Notes under the pieces: generated by a model | Told to the model about the DNA's origin: nothing | Database searches by the model: none | Seen by the model: the letters and a program-made list of their open reading frames with translations, nothing else | Source: Streptomyces sp. ISL-1 | GTDB lineage: Bacteria; Actinomycetota; Actinomycetes; Streptomycetales; Streptomycetaceae | Direction: 5' to 3' | Assembly: GCF_018614585.1 (NCBI RefSeq) | Contig: NZ_JAGGOI010000006.1 | Span: 186,001-250,000, forward strand | DNA length: 64,000 nucleotides | Shown here: in pieces, positions 25,419-34,260 of the stretch | How the letters are laid out: each line of letters starts with the position of its first letter | How positions within the stretch are numbered: the first letter of the stretch is position 1 | Program-made: the position numbers and the translations under genes

Positions 25419-25444
25419 ACGGGCTTCCCCCGGGCCGGAGTTCA

Positions 25445-28400
25445 TCACCTCAGTGTGATCGCGTACACCTCGACCCGGGGATCGTCCGGCAGCGTCAAGG
25501 AGCGCACTGTCTTCGTCCCGTCGAGCCGCGCCGTGTCGCCGAACAGCCGTACGGAGGGCCCGTCGACGCCCTGTCCGTCCTTGATGCGGTGCGGCATGTC
25601 GAGGACGACAGTGCTGCCGGACGGCGTCGAACCGGCCCAGTCGCCGATCGTGACCGGCACGTCCGCGCTGCTGCCGTCTGCGTAGCGGACGCTCACGGTG
25701 GTGGCCACCGGCCCGTTGTGGGAGGCGGCGACCAGATGCAGTGAGGAGCGGGCGGCGGCAGGGAGAAGCAGCGCCTGGCCGCGGGCCTCGATGAAGTTCG
25801 GAACTGTCCCCGACGGGTCGGGCGCGTGGTAGGTGACGCCGTTGAAGGCGACAGCCCCGGCCTTCGGCAGCAGATCGGCGTCGTAACTCCAGCCCATACC
25901 GTCGAAGTTGCCCTCGCCGGACCGGTCCTTCGTGGCAGTGCCGTCATGGTTCACGGCACCCGCCAGGTCCACGGCGCACTCGTCCTTCCCACTGCCCGCG
26001 CAGTTCGCGGCGGCCCTCACCTCCACCGTGGCCGTACGGACGACCGCCTGCATGCCCTCGGCCGAGGCGGTCACCCGGACTGGGTACGAGCCGACCGCGG
26101 TGCCCGCCGGGACTGTCACCGCGAGCGGGACCGTCGTCTGCACCGGCAGCCGGCCGGACTTGAGCGTGACGGACGAGGGCGTCTTCAGAGCCCACCCGGC
26201 GGGAACCTTCGCCGCGACGGACACCCGCACTTCGCCCGGTGACTGGGCCAGCACATCCACAGCCAGATGCGCGGTCTGCACGCTCCCGCCCGTCGGCACG
26301 GCGTCCGAGGCGGTACGCAGCGACGCGTCGAGGTGCCGGCGCCGGTCGGCTCCGGCCGCCGCGTCGACGGACGGCGGCTCGGCGCTCTTGCCCGCGCCCC
26401 ACGAGGACGGTTCGGTCCCGAGCCGGTGGGCCAGCCGCCCGCCGTGCGCGATGGCGTCCCAGTCCAGCCAAGTGGCCCTGAGATCACGGCCGTTGAGTGC
26501 CACGGACTGGACGTAGCGCCGGTCGTCGCTCGCCCCGGGGGCGGTGATGTTCAGCGTGCCGCCCTGCTTGCCGCCGTACTGCCCGACCCGGACGGTCGCC
26601 GACTCGAACTGCGGGCTGGACAGGGCAAGGAAGTCCGCGCCGCTCATCGTCGGGTACAGACCGAGCGAGGAGAAGACGTACCAGGCCGACATCGTGCCCA
26701 GATCGTCGTTGCCGGTCATGCCGTCCGGGCCGTTGGTGAAGAGCGTCATCGCCGCCCGTGTGACGGTCGCGGTCTTCGCGGGCGCGCCGGCCCACAGATA
26801 CATGTACGGGGCGTGCAGATCCGGCTCGTTGTTGGGGTTGTAGGTGGGCTTGCCGTAGTAGTCGTACGGCTGGGAGATCCAGTCGTTGCGCGCGGTGCCC
26901 GCGGGGTCCGTGAGCAGTTTGTCGTGGACGAAGAAGGAATCGAGCCGCTTCTCGGCGGCCTTCCTGCCACCCATCAGACCTACAAGGCCCGCCGGGTCCT
27001 GCGGCACCAGCCACTGATACTGGTGGGCGCCGCCCTCGTGGAACTGGTGGCCGGCCTCCACCGGGTCGTACGGCGTCACCCAGGTGCCCTGCGTCGTACG
27101 GGGGCGGAACTGGCCGATCGAGGAGTCCCACAGGTTGCGGTACCACTGGCCGCGCGCGGCGAGCATCGCGGCGTCCGCCCGATGACCGAGCCCTTCGGCC
27201 ATCAGGGCCAGCGAGGCGTCGGCGGCCGCGTACTCCAATGTGGCCGAGACCGGGTGGTTGCAGTCGTTGTCGCCGCCCTTGTCGGCGCAGTCCTCACCCA
27301 GGCCGAGACCCGAGGGGATATAGCCGCGCTCGCTGTAGAAGTGCACGCCCGAGCGGCCGTTGTACGGGGAGTGCGCGGGCGGGGTACTGGTGGCGTTCTT
27401 CTTCAGCAGCGCGTACGCCTCTTCCTCGTGCCCGGCCAACATCCCCTTCGACCAGGCCTCGACGAGGAAAGGTGTCACCGGATCACCGGTCATGATGTTG
27501 GTCTCGCTGTTGGCGAGCGCCCAGCGGGGCAGCCAGCCGCCGTCCTTGCCGATGGCGACCACGGACAGCGCCACATCGCGGGCGACGCCGGGCTCAAGGA
27601 GTTCCAGGAGCTGGTTCTGCGGCCGGTAGGTGTCCCACAGGGAGAGGTTCTGATACGGCGTGAAGCCCTCGGCCGTATGGGGTTTGCGGTCGAAGCCGAC
27701 GTAGCGGCCGTCCACGTCGCCCGCCAGGTTCGGGTGCAGCTGCGCGTGGTAGAGCGCGGTGTAGAACGCGCTCTGCCGGTCCCGCGAACCGCCGCTGATC
27801 CGGATCGAACCGAGCTGCTCCTCCCATGTGCGGTGCAGGGCCGCTCGGGTGGCATCGAAGTCGTATGAATCCTTCGTCTCCGCCGCCAGGTTCTTCCGGG
27901 CCCCTTCCACGCCGGTGTATGACAGGCCGACCTTCACCACGACGTCCTTGTCGGCGTTCGCGTCGAAGGTCACCCAGGCGCCGTTTCCGCCCTCGCCCGC
28001 TGCGTCGCGGCCGCCGGGCTCGGGGGTCGAACCGCGCCACGTGCCATGGGTCTTGAACGGCCGGTCGAAGGTGGCCGTGAAGTAGACGGTGTGGTCGTCC
28101 TTGCCGGCGCAGAAGTTGCCCGCGTGTACCCGGCCCTCGACGGTGCGGTCGCCGACGACGTGCACCTCGGAGTCGTGGACCTTCTGGTTGGCCTTGCCGG
28201 TGTTGAACAGGACGTTGGCGGCGCCGGTGGACGGGAAGGTGTAGCGCTGCCAGCCGGTTCGCCGCGTCGCGGTCAGCTCCGCGTCGATGCCGTATGTCTT
28301 GAGGCCCACCCGGTAGTAGCCGGGTTCGGCCTTCTCGTCGCCGTGCGAGTACTCCGAGCGGTAGTCGTCGGGGTTCACCCGGTCGACCGCGCCGGTGGTC

Positions 28401-28729
28401 GGCATTATCGGCAACTCACCCGCGACACCGCAGCCGACGCCGGAGAGGTGGGTCTGGCTGAAGCCGTGGATCTTGTTCTGCTGATAGTCGTAGCCTCCCT
28501 GGCCGCCGGTGTCGGGACTGACCTGGACCATGCCGAAGGGGGCGCTCGCGCCGGGGAAGGTGTTGCCGAAGTTCTGCGTGCCGACGAAGGGGTTGACCAG
28601 GTCGGTCGCGCCGGCCGCGGGCGCGGCCCCGGCGGCCTGGGCGCCCGGGCCGGTCAGGCCGCCGGCCAGCAGGGCGGCGACCACCAGCCGAGCCGCTCTC
28701 GTACGTATCCGACCGGCTGTCCGTCGCAT
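25445..28729 (-). CDS. Secreted GH92-family alpha-mannosidase
   Basis: A 1094-residue exported glycosidase. The first 33 residues form a signal peptide with arginine-rich start and Ala-x-Ala ends. The GH92 body (about 42-780) begins TDLVNPFVGTQNFGNTFPGA and holds the family motifs NNEPDLHAPYMY and GNDDLGTMSAWYVFSSLGLYP, which carry catalytic acid and calcium-dependent site residues. A NEW3-type beta-sandwich (about 835-935) and a further C-terminal beta domain with ATKDRSGEGNFDG follow. It would release mannose from alpha-mannans or N-glycans outside the cell with calcium. A perfect LacI-type palindrome lies 19 bases upstream of the start. Confidence 0.93.
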   Translation of the reverse strand: MRRTAGRIRTRAARLVVAALLAGGLTGPGAQAAGAAPAAGATDLVNPFVGTQNFGNTFPGASAPFGMVQVSPDTGGQGGYDYQQNKIHGFSQTHLSGVGCGVAGELPIMPTTGAVDRVNPDDYRSEYSHGDEKAEPGYYRVGLKTYGIDAELTATRRTGWQRYTFPSTGAANVLFNTGKANQKVHDSEVHVVGDRTVEGRVHAGNFCAGKDDHTVYFTATFDRPFKTHGTWRGSTPEPGGRDAAGEGGNGAWVTFDANADKDVVVKVGLSYTGVEGARKNLAAETKDSYDFDATRAALHRTWEEQLGSIRISGGSRDRQSAFYTALYHAQLHPNLAGDVDGRYVGFDRKPHTAEGFTPYQNLSLWDTYRPQNQLLELLEPGVARDVALSVVAIGKDGGWLPRWALANSETNIMTGDPVTPFLVEAWSKGMLAGHEEEAYALLKKNATSTPPAHSPYNGRSGVHFYSERGYIPSGLGLGEDCADKGGDNDCNHPVSATLEYAAADASLALMAEGLGHRADAAMLAARGQWYRNLWDSSIGQFRPRTTQGTWVTPYDPVEAGHQFHEGGAHQYQWLVPQDPAGLVGLMGGRKAAEKRLDSFFVHDKLLTDPAGTARNDWISQPYDYYGKPTYNPNNEPDLHAPYMYLWAGAPAKTATVTRAAMTLFTNGPDGMTGNDDLGTMSAWYVFSSLGLYPTMSGADFLALSSPQFESATVRVGQYGGKQGGTLNITAPGASDDRRYVQSVALNGRDLRATWLDWDAIAHGGRLAHRLGTEPSSWGAGKSAEPPSVDAAAGADRRRHLDASLRTASDAVPTGGSVQTAHLAVDVLAQSPGEVRVSVAAKVPAGWALKTPSSVTLKSGRLPVQTTVPLAVTVPAGTAVGSYPVRVTASAEGMQAVVRTATVEVRAAANCAGSGKDECAVDLAGAVNHDGTATKDRSGEGNFDGMGWSYDADLLPKAGAVAFNGVTYHAPDPSGTVPNFIEARGQALLLPAAARSSLHLVAASHNGPVATTVSVRYADGSSADVPVTIGDWAGSTPSGSTVVLDMPHRIKDGQGVDGPSVRLFGDTARLDGTKTVRSLTLPDDPRVEVYAITLR

Positions 28730-28747
28730 ATGTGCGCACCCCTTGCT

Positions 28748-28759
28748 GACAACGTTGTC
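28748..28759. promoter_or_regulatory. LacI-type operator palindrome upstream of GH92
   Basis: GACAACGTTGTC is a perfect 12-bp palindrome with the central CG typical of LacI-family operators. In context it reads TGACAACGTTGTCT. It lies 19-30 bases before the GH92 start, overlapping where RNA polymerase or the leader would be. No LacI gene is in the window. Confidence 0.6.
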
Positions 28760-29160
28760 TGACCGGGCTCGGGAAAGATGTCATGGCGGTGCGAAGCCTG
28801 TCAACGGCCCGGTCACGAGCCGCTCTCCGCCGAGCGGGTGCGGACGGAGAAGGCCCGCGCGCGAGCGGCGGGTTATGTTCCGTCATTCAACCAACCGGGA
28901 ATCCGCGTGGATGCCTCGCGAAGAAATGCATATGCCAAGCCGCGCTCATCGCCGTGTGGTTCGGAAACAGCTTCGCCGACGCCGATGTCCGCGCGCCTAA
29001 ATGAGTGGGAACCAGATATTCCGGACCGCCGTTTTCGCTGCCACTTGATGGTGAGTAGGGTGTGCTCGCTGCCGGTGGATCTACGGATGTGTTCCGGCTG
29101 AATTCTGCCTGGCCAGAATATGTGCATGGGTCGCGTCGACTGCGGGAACGGGAGGAGTTC
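28760..29160. other. Non-coding stretch between GH92 and the TTA-containing gene
   Basis: About 400 bases lie between divergent genes. No conserved protein is seen in any frame. There are several AT-rich islands (around 28875-28895, 28920-28935 and 29015-29045) that could hold promoters for the rightward gene. The open frame upstream of 29161 lacks codon bias and is not taken as coding. Confidence 0.6.
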
Positions 29161-30117
29161 GTGGCTGCTGGCTCGTTCGAGGGGCAGTATGTGTGGCATC
29201 CGGCTGCCGACGACCGCCAGTTGGCCCGAGCCTGTATGGACGTGAAGGCGGGTCGATACCTCGGCGCACACGAAGCACTCAAGGATGCTCGCGATGATTT
29301 CGAGGTGCGGGCCCATCGGTCGCTGGTGCTGGCCTCCGAAGCGGCGGACTCCGATCTCGCCGAGCGATGGCTGTCCGAGGAGCGGAGCCCCGAGGCGGCC
29401 CTGCTCTGGGCGCGGGTGGCGATGCTCAGGGCATTACGGATGGCCGACGCCCATGACCGACGGGCAGGCACTCTCGTAGGCATCGCGCAGACTGCGTGCG
29501 AGCGGGCGGCGCGGCTGCTGCCCGGTGACCCCACGCCATGGGTGGCCCAATTGGCGCTCTCCCGGCTTCGGCGGCCCCGGGACCCCGCGCCGCAGGGGCT
29601 GTTGACCGCGCCGCCCGGCCCCTGGCAGCTGTTCGCCCACATACTCCGGCTCGACCCCTGGCACCGCGAGGCGCACCACCGGTTTCTGGCCTTCTTCTTC
29701 ACCCGCCACGGCGGGACGGCGAGCGCGCGGTGGGACGTCGCCTCGTTCCTCGGCCACCGGGCGCCGGCCTCCTCGCCACTGCGGCTGCTGCCGCTCGTCG
29801 CCCTCGTGGAGGACTACGACGCCTCCGCTCTGCTTGCAGACCGCACCTGGGAGCAGTCCCAGTGGCTGGCAACGGCCATGGGCAGCTACAACCACTGGTT
29901 GCCGAAGGTGGCCGGTTATCGCTTCACCCCCGTCCTCGACCTGTCGTATCTGGCGCACGCGCTGTACATGGCGAAGCGCGAATTCGAGGCGCGGGAAGTC
30001 CTCACGGCAATGGGTCCGTATGCCTCCCGGATGCCCTGGAGCGCGTTCGGCGCCCCTGGGGAGCAGCTGACCAGAGCGAGACGGTCGTGCGGACTCCCGA
30101 CCCCCAGCGCCGCCTGA
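29161..30117 (+). CDS. Unknown conserved-looking protein with a TTA codon
   Basis: A 318-residue protein that I do not recognise. It is soluble, rich in alanine, arginine, leucine and tryptophan, and predicted all-helical, with a weak tetratricopeptide-like rhythm (ARACMDVKAGRYLGAHEALK and LALSRLRRPRDPAPQG regions). The start is a GTG preceded by GGAGGAG. The frame is open 33 codons further upstream, but that part lacks codon bias. Codon 92 is TTA (29434-29436), the rare leucine codon read by bldA tRNA in Streptomyces, so translation may be tied to development. The gene precedes an APC permease on the same strand. Confidence 0.7.
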   Translation: MAAGSFEGQYVWHPAADDRQLARACMDVKAGRYLGAHEALKDARDDFEVRAHRSLVLASEAADSDLAERWLSEERSPEAALLWARVAMLRALRMADAHDRRAGTLVGIAQTACERAARLLPGDPTPWVAQLALSRLRRPRDPAPQGLLTAPPGPWQLFAHILRLDPWHREAHHRFLAFFFTRHGGTASARWDVASFLGHRAPASSPLRLLPLVALVEDYDASALLADRTWEQSQWLATAMGSYNHWLPKVAGYRFTPVLDLSYLAHALYMAKREFEAREVLTAMGPYASRMPWSAFGAPGEQLTRARRSCGLPTPSAA

Positions 30118-30184
30118 ATTTCCACCGATGTCCCCACCGCTCTCAGTCCCACCGTCCGCACGCCCCATCAGAAAGGTTGCGGTT

Positions 30185-31723
30185 GTGTCCGAGCGCACAT
30201 CTGTCACTCGCTCGAAATCCGGTCGCCATGCAGATCCCGTCACCCTCGACGATGACGCGACACTGCATGCCATGGGATACCCGCGGAAACTCACCCGGCG
30301 ATTCCGCGCGTTCGACAATTTCGCCATCTCGTTCACCATCATCAACATCATCTCGGGAATCTTCTCCGCATTCGGTTTCGGGATGGGAGCGGGCGGACCG
30401 CGAATTCTCATCTTCGGCTGGATAGGCGTATCGGTCATGGTGCTGTTCGTCGGCGCCGCGATGGGCGAGATCGCCTCCGCCTATCCGACCAGCGGCGCGC
30501 TGTACTTCTCCGCCGGCAAGCTCGCCAAACGGCATCGCGGCGCGTGGTCCTGGTACACCGGCTGGCTGAACTTCGTCGGCCAGGTGGGCGGAACGGCCGC
30601 CACCGGCTACGCCGCCGCCACTTTCATCCAGGCGTTCATCGCGATGCAGTGGCCGAGCTACGAGGTGACGGCGCAGCGCACCGTCCTCATCACGGCGGTG
30701 ATCCTGCTGATCCAGGCGCTGGCCAACACCTACACCGTGCAGCTGGTCGCGCTGGTGAACCGGATCTCCGTGTGGTGGCTGCTGATCGGCATGGTGGTGA
30801 TCGTCGTCGCTCTGACGGCGGTGCCCGACCACCACCAGCCGGCGTCGTTCATGACCCACTTCGTGAACAACACCGGTTTCAGCAACGGCATTTATGCCGC
30901 GATGCTGGGTCTGCTCGTCACCAGCTGGACCTTCACCGGGTTCGACGGCAGCTTTCACATGTCCGAGGAGACCGTTAAGGCGACCGTCAACACGCCGAAG
31001 GGCATCATGCGGGCCATCGCCTGCTCCGCGGGCGCCGGTCTGATCCTCATGCTCGCCCTCGTGTACGCGATCCGGGACTACGCCGCCACCGCGAGCTCGG
31101 CCGCGCCGCCGGTGCAGATTCTCATCGATGGCCTTGGCGTGGGCACCGCAAAACTGCTCCTGCTGATCGTGATCGGCGCCATGCTGTTCTGCGGCCTCGC
31201 CAACATGACGAGCAATACCCGCCAGATCTTCGCCTTCTCCCGCGACGGGGCGATGCCCGGCTCCCGTTGGTGGCATTCGGTGTCCCTGCGCACCCGTACG
31301 CCCGTCAAGGCGGTATGGCTCGCGGCGGCCTGCCCCCTGGTGCTGATCATTCCGGCCTGGTGGTCCCACACCGCCTTCACCGCGATTGTGAGCGTCAATG
31401 TCGTCGGCCTCTACCTCGCCTACGGTGTGCCCATTTTCCTGCGGCTGCGGCTGAACGACTTCGAGCCGGGTCCATGGAACCTGGGCCGGTACGGCAAGTT
31501 GGTCGCGGGAGTCGCGGTGACCTGGATCGTGATCAGTAGTGTGCTGTTCATGCTGCCCCAGGTCTCTCCGATCACCTCCATCACGTTCAACTACGCGCCG
31601 ATCGCACTGGGAGTGGTACTGCTCATCGCCACGGTGTGGTGGTTCGCCACCGCCCGCCGCCGCTTCCAGGGGCCGGTCAGTTACGGCAGCCCCGACGAAG
31701 TCGCCGCCATGGACCTGATCTGA
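30185..31723 (+). CDS. APC-superfamily amino acid permease
   Basis: A 512-residue integral membrane protein with twelve hydrophobic segments. The first helix region FAISFTIINIISGIFSAFGF carries the unwound-helix pattern of APC permeases, and ASAYPTSGALYF plus FTGFDGSFHMSEET are characteristic of the amino acid/choline/GABA (ACT) subfamily. It would import an amino acid or amine with protons. The substrate is not determined. The GTG at 30185 with AAAGG seven bases upstream is preferred to the more distal in-frame ATG at 30128. A GNAT gene follows after 95 bases. Confidence 0.9.
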   Translation: MSERTSVTRSKSGRHADPVTLDDDATLHAMGYPRKLTRRFRAFDNFAISFTIINIISGIFSAFGFGMGAGGPRILIFGWIGVSVMVLFVGAAMGEIASAYPTSGALYFSAGKLAKRHRGAWSWYTGWLNFVGQVGGTAATGYAAATFIQAFIAMQWPSYEVTAQRTVLITAVILLIQALANTYTVQLVALVNRISVWWLLIGMVVIVVALTAVPDHHQPASFMTHFVNNTGFSNGIYAAMLGLLVTSWTFTGFDGSFHMSEETVKATVNTPKGIMRAIACSAGAGLILMLALVYAIRDYAATASSAAPPVQILIDGLGVGTAKLLLLIVIGAMLFCGLANMTSNTRQIFAFSRDGAMPGSRWWHSVSLRTRTPVKAVWLAAACPLVLIIPAWWSHTAFTAIVSVNVVGLYLAYGVPIFLRLRLNDFEPGPWNLGRYGKLVAGVAVTWIVISSVLFMLPQVSPITSITFNYAPIALGVVLLIATVWWFATARRRFQGPVSYGSPDEVAAMDLI

Positions 31724-31774
31724 CCGGCGCGGCAACCACCATCAGGCCGCATGGCACGGCCGCACCCGCCACCT

Positions 31775-31807
31775 TCTGAAAGCCATCTGAAAGCCATCTG
31801 AAAGGAC
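31775..31807. repeat. 11-bp tandem repeat before the GNAT gene
   Basis: TCTGAAAGCCA is repeated at 31775-31785 and 31786-31796, with a third variant copy TCTGAAAGGAC at 31797-31807. The third copy contains AAAGGA, which may act as the ribosome binding site of the GNAT gene, though 12 bases from the start. Confidence 0.8.
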
Positions 31808-31818
31808 GCACAGACGGT

Positions 31819-32742
31819 ATGAACCCCCTTGGCGAAGCCCCCCGGCCACACTCCACCAATGAGCGCGCGGCCGGGAACCCTCCCGGCGGCCCCGGTGAAC
31901 TCACCGTCACCGGCGCCTCGTTGGACGAATGGCATCAAGTGGCTGAGTGGGCCGCCGGGGAAGGATGGAATCCCGGCCGCGGCGACGTGGCCTGCTTCCA
32001 TCCCACCGACCCCGCGGGCTTCTTCATCGGACGCCTGGGCACCCGGCCGGTCTCGGCCGTCTCCATCGTCAGGTACTCCGATCGGTACGCGTTCCTCGGC
32101 TACTACCTGGTCCATCCCGACCATCGCGGGCAGGGCATTGGACTCGCCACCTGGCGCGCGGCCTTCCCGCACGCCGGGACCCGCACCGTCGGCCTGGACG
32201 CGGTGCCCGCGCAGCAAGCCACCTACGGACGCGCCGGGTTCAAGTCCGCCAACGACACCATTCGTTACAGCGGGCGCCCGGAGCGGTCCGGCACTTCGGC
32301 GGCCGGGGCCGGGGTCGTGCCCGTCGCCCCGGAGCACATCGACGCGATCGCGGCGTACGACGGACAGTGCTTCCCCGCCCAGCGGCCCGCCTTCGTCAGC
32401 CGCTGGCTGACCGCTGCCGGTCACATCGCGTACGCCCGTCTGCGGGAGGGACGCATCAGCGGCTACGGCGTGATCCGACCGGCGCTCGAGGGCCTTCGCA
32501 TCGGACCCCTGTTCGCCGACACCCCCGAGGACGCCGAAGCCCTATTCGACGCCCTCAGCGCCCACGCCGGCCCGGAGGACGAGGTCACCATCGACATTCC
32601 CGAAACCCAGCAGGCCTCCGGCGCACTCGTCACGGCACGCGGTCTCGAAGCCCGCTGGCACACCGTGCGCATGTACACCGGCCCGGTCCCCGCGGTCCGG
32701 GCCGAGCGCGTCTACGGCGTCACCACACTCGAACTCGGCTGA
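31819..32742 (+). CDS. GNAT-family N-acetyltransferase with two domains
   Basis: A 307-residue protein whose first half is a GNAT fold with the acetyl-CoA-binding HRGQGIGLATWRAAF segment (about residues 113-127) after the YYLVHPD beta strand. The second half (about 170-305) resembles the C-terminal domain found in two-domain GNATs (Acetyltransf_18 type), with RISGYGVIRPALEGLRIGPL. The substrate is unknown. It follows the APC permease gene and may be co-transcribed, which suggests acylation of an imported amine or amino acid, although this is only inference. Codon use is like its neighbours. Confidence 0.85.
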   Translation: MNPLGEAPRPHSTNERAAGNPPGGPGELTVTGASLDEWHQVAEWAAGEGWNPGRGDVACFHPTDPAGFFIGRLGTRPVSAVSIVRYSDRYAFLGYYLVHPDHRGQGIGLATWRAAFPHAGTRTVGLDAVPAQQATYGRAGFKSANDTIRYSGRPERSGTSAAGAGVVPVAPEHIDAIAAYDGQCFPAQRPAFVSRWLTAAGHIAYARLREGRISGYGVIRPALEGLRIGPLFADTPEDAEALFDALSAHAGPEDEVTIDIPETQQASGALVTARGLEARWHTVRMYTGPVPAVRAERVYGVTTLELG

Positions 32743-32789
32743 GGAGCCCGCCTGGGACACCTGCCACTGAGTCCGCCTCTAGTACTCCA

Positions 32790-34067
32790 CTAGTACTCCA
32801 CCGAGGCGGGAGACGACGAGGACGAGTCCCGAGCGGCATCGGAGTCCACGGGCAGGCTCGATGCGCTGGAGGCCATGGTCTCGGAGGCGGGCGTATCGGC
32901 CGGTGGCGGCGCAGGCGCCGAGTTGTCCGACTGCGGTGGCGGCTCGGGTTCGGGCGGCTTCGAGGTGGGCGGCTCGGGCGACGGGGATTTCGGCGCCGGG
33001 GACTTGGGTGACGGGGATTTCGGCGCCGGGGACTTCGTGGACGGCGGCGACTTGGTCGGGGGCTCGCCGGACGGAGAGGTCGTGTGCGGGGAGGGGGAGT
33101 GGGGCGGCTTGGGCCGGGGCGGCGGCGGGACCTTCTTGTCGTGGCGGCCCTGCTGGTCACCCTGCTTCCGTTCGAACCAGTCGTCGCGGTGCGGGTCGTA
33201 GACGACGAAGACGTCGATCACCGTGGCGGAGGGCTGTACCTGCACCACCTTCGTCGGCTGGAATCCGGGCCACGTGGGGCCCGTCAGCCGGACGTTGCCC
33301 TCCACCTTGACGGGCGGTTTCAGCGGATTGCCGCATGCGCAGCGCACGCGCGGGACGCCGTGGTCGTCGACCAGGACGGCCGTACCGGCCTGCAGCACCG
33401 ACTGATACGCGCTGGGGGCGCCGTCCTTGTAGCGGTGGTTGGTGACCCTGGTGTCATAGCTCAGCCGAAGGGGGGTCAGCGACCGCAGATACCCGGGCAC
33501 CTGGGAGGGGCTGAGGCCCAGGGCAGAGGCGAACGCGCTGTTCTTGGCCGGGTCCGCGGACAGATAGCTGATCTGTTTCTCGATGTCGCAGCTGGCTACC
33601 CGCTGCGTCCCGCCGTAGACGCCGGCGTCCGAACCACGCAGGTTCGTCGTCGGCGGGGCGGGCGGTTCCCCGGTGGGGGCCTCTTCGACCGTCGACGGTG
33701 GCGTGAACGGAGCTTCGCCCGACGAATTGACGGGGTCCCTGACGATCTCTTCGGCCGCGACCGCGCCTTGTCCCCCTGGGCGGGTGAAGACGATGGCCAG
33801 CACCACAGCTGCGACCACCGCGATGGCGATCGTCGCGATTCTGGGGACCGATCGCCACCAGGGGCGCTGGGGGCCCTCGCCGGAGTCCTGCGCCGGGCCG
33901 CCGCCGCCCGGCCCGTCCGATCCTCCGCCGCCCGATCCGCCGCCGCTCGGCGGCCCCGTCGGGGGGCCAGGTGGGGGCGTGGGCCGGGTGGGACGGTCCT
34001 GTGACTGGCCCGAGAGCGGGCCTGACGGAGGTCCTGTGGGGCGTTCGGGCGGCGGTTGGGCACTCAC
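32790..34067 (-). CDS. DUF6777 membrane protein with proline-rich termini
   Basis: A 425-residue single-pass protein. The N-terminal 70 residues are a Pro/Gly-rich cytoplasmic tail. One transmembrane helix (about 76-95) follows, then a globular extracytoplasmic domain (about 140-300) with the DUF6777 wording RSLTPLRLSYDTRVTNHR and cysteines in CDIEKQ and RCACGNP. The C-terminal 120 residues are low complexity, with repeats of KSPAPKSPSP and acidic/serine ends. The family is known mainly from Streptomyces and has no assigned function. The gene is divergent from the streptophobe gene and belongs to a neighbourhood of kinase and FHA signalling genes. Confidence 0.82.
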   Translation of the reverse strand: MSAQPPPERPTGPPSGPLSGQSQDRPTRPTPPPGPPTGPPSGGGSGGGGSDGPGGGGPAQDSGEGPQRPWWRSVPRIATIAIAVVAAVVLAIVFTRPGGQGAVAAEEIVRDPVNSSGEAPFTPPSTVEEAPTGEPPAPPTTNLRGSDAGVYGGTQRVASCDIEKQISYLSADPAKNSAFASALGLSPSQVPGYLRSLTPLRLSYDTRVTNHRYKDGAPSAYQSVLQAGTAVLVDDHGVPRVRCACGNPLKPPVKVEGNVRLTGPTWPGFQPTKVVQVQPSATVIDVFVVYDPHRDDWFERKQGDQQGRHDKKVPPPPRPKPPHSPSPHTTSPSGEPPTKSPPSTKSPAPKSPSPKSPAPKSPSPEPPTSKPPEPEPPPQSDNSAPAPPPADTPASETMASSASSLPVDSDAARDSSSSSPASVEY

Positions 34068-34260
34068 GGGCTCTTCTTCCCAGCGTAGGAATCATTCAGC
34101 GCAGGAAACTCGGGCACAGGAATGTCGGTGAATGCGGATTAAAGCGAAAAAGATCCGTAGTTCCCGCATACCGCACCTATTGTGTGCCGCGCACCCGCAC
34201 GGCCCGCAAGCCGACGCGGTCGGCCCTCCCAGCGGGCGCAGCGCCGGGCCCCTGCTTAGC

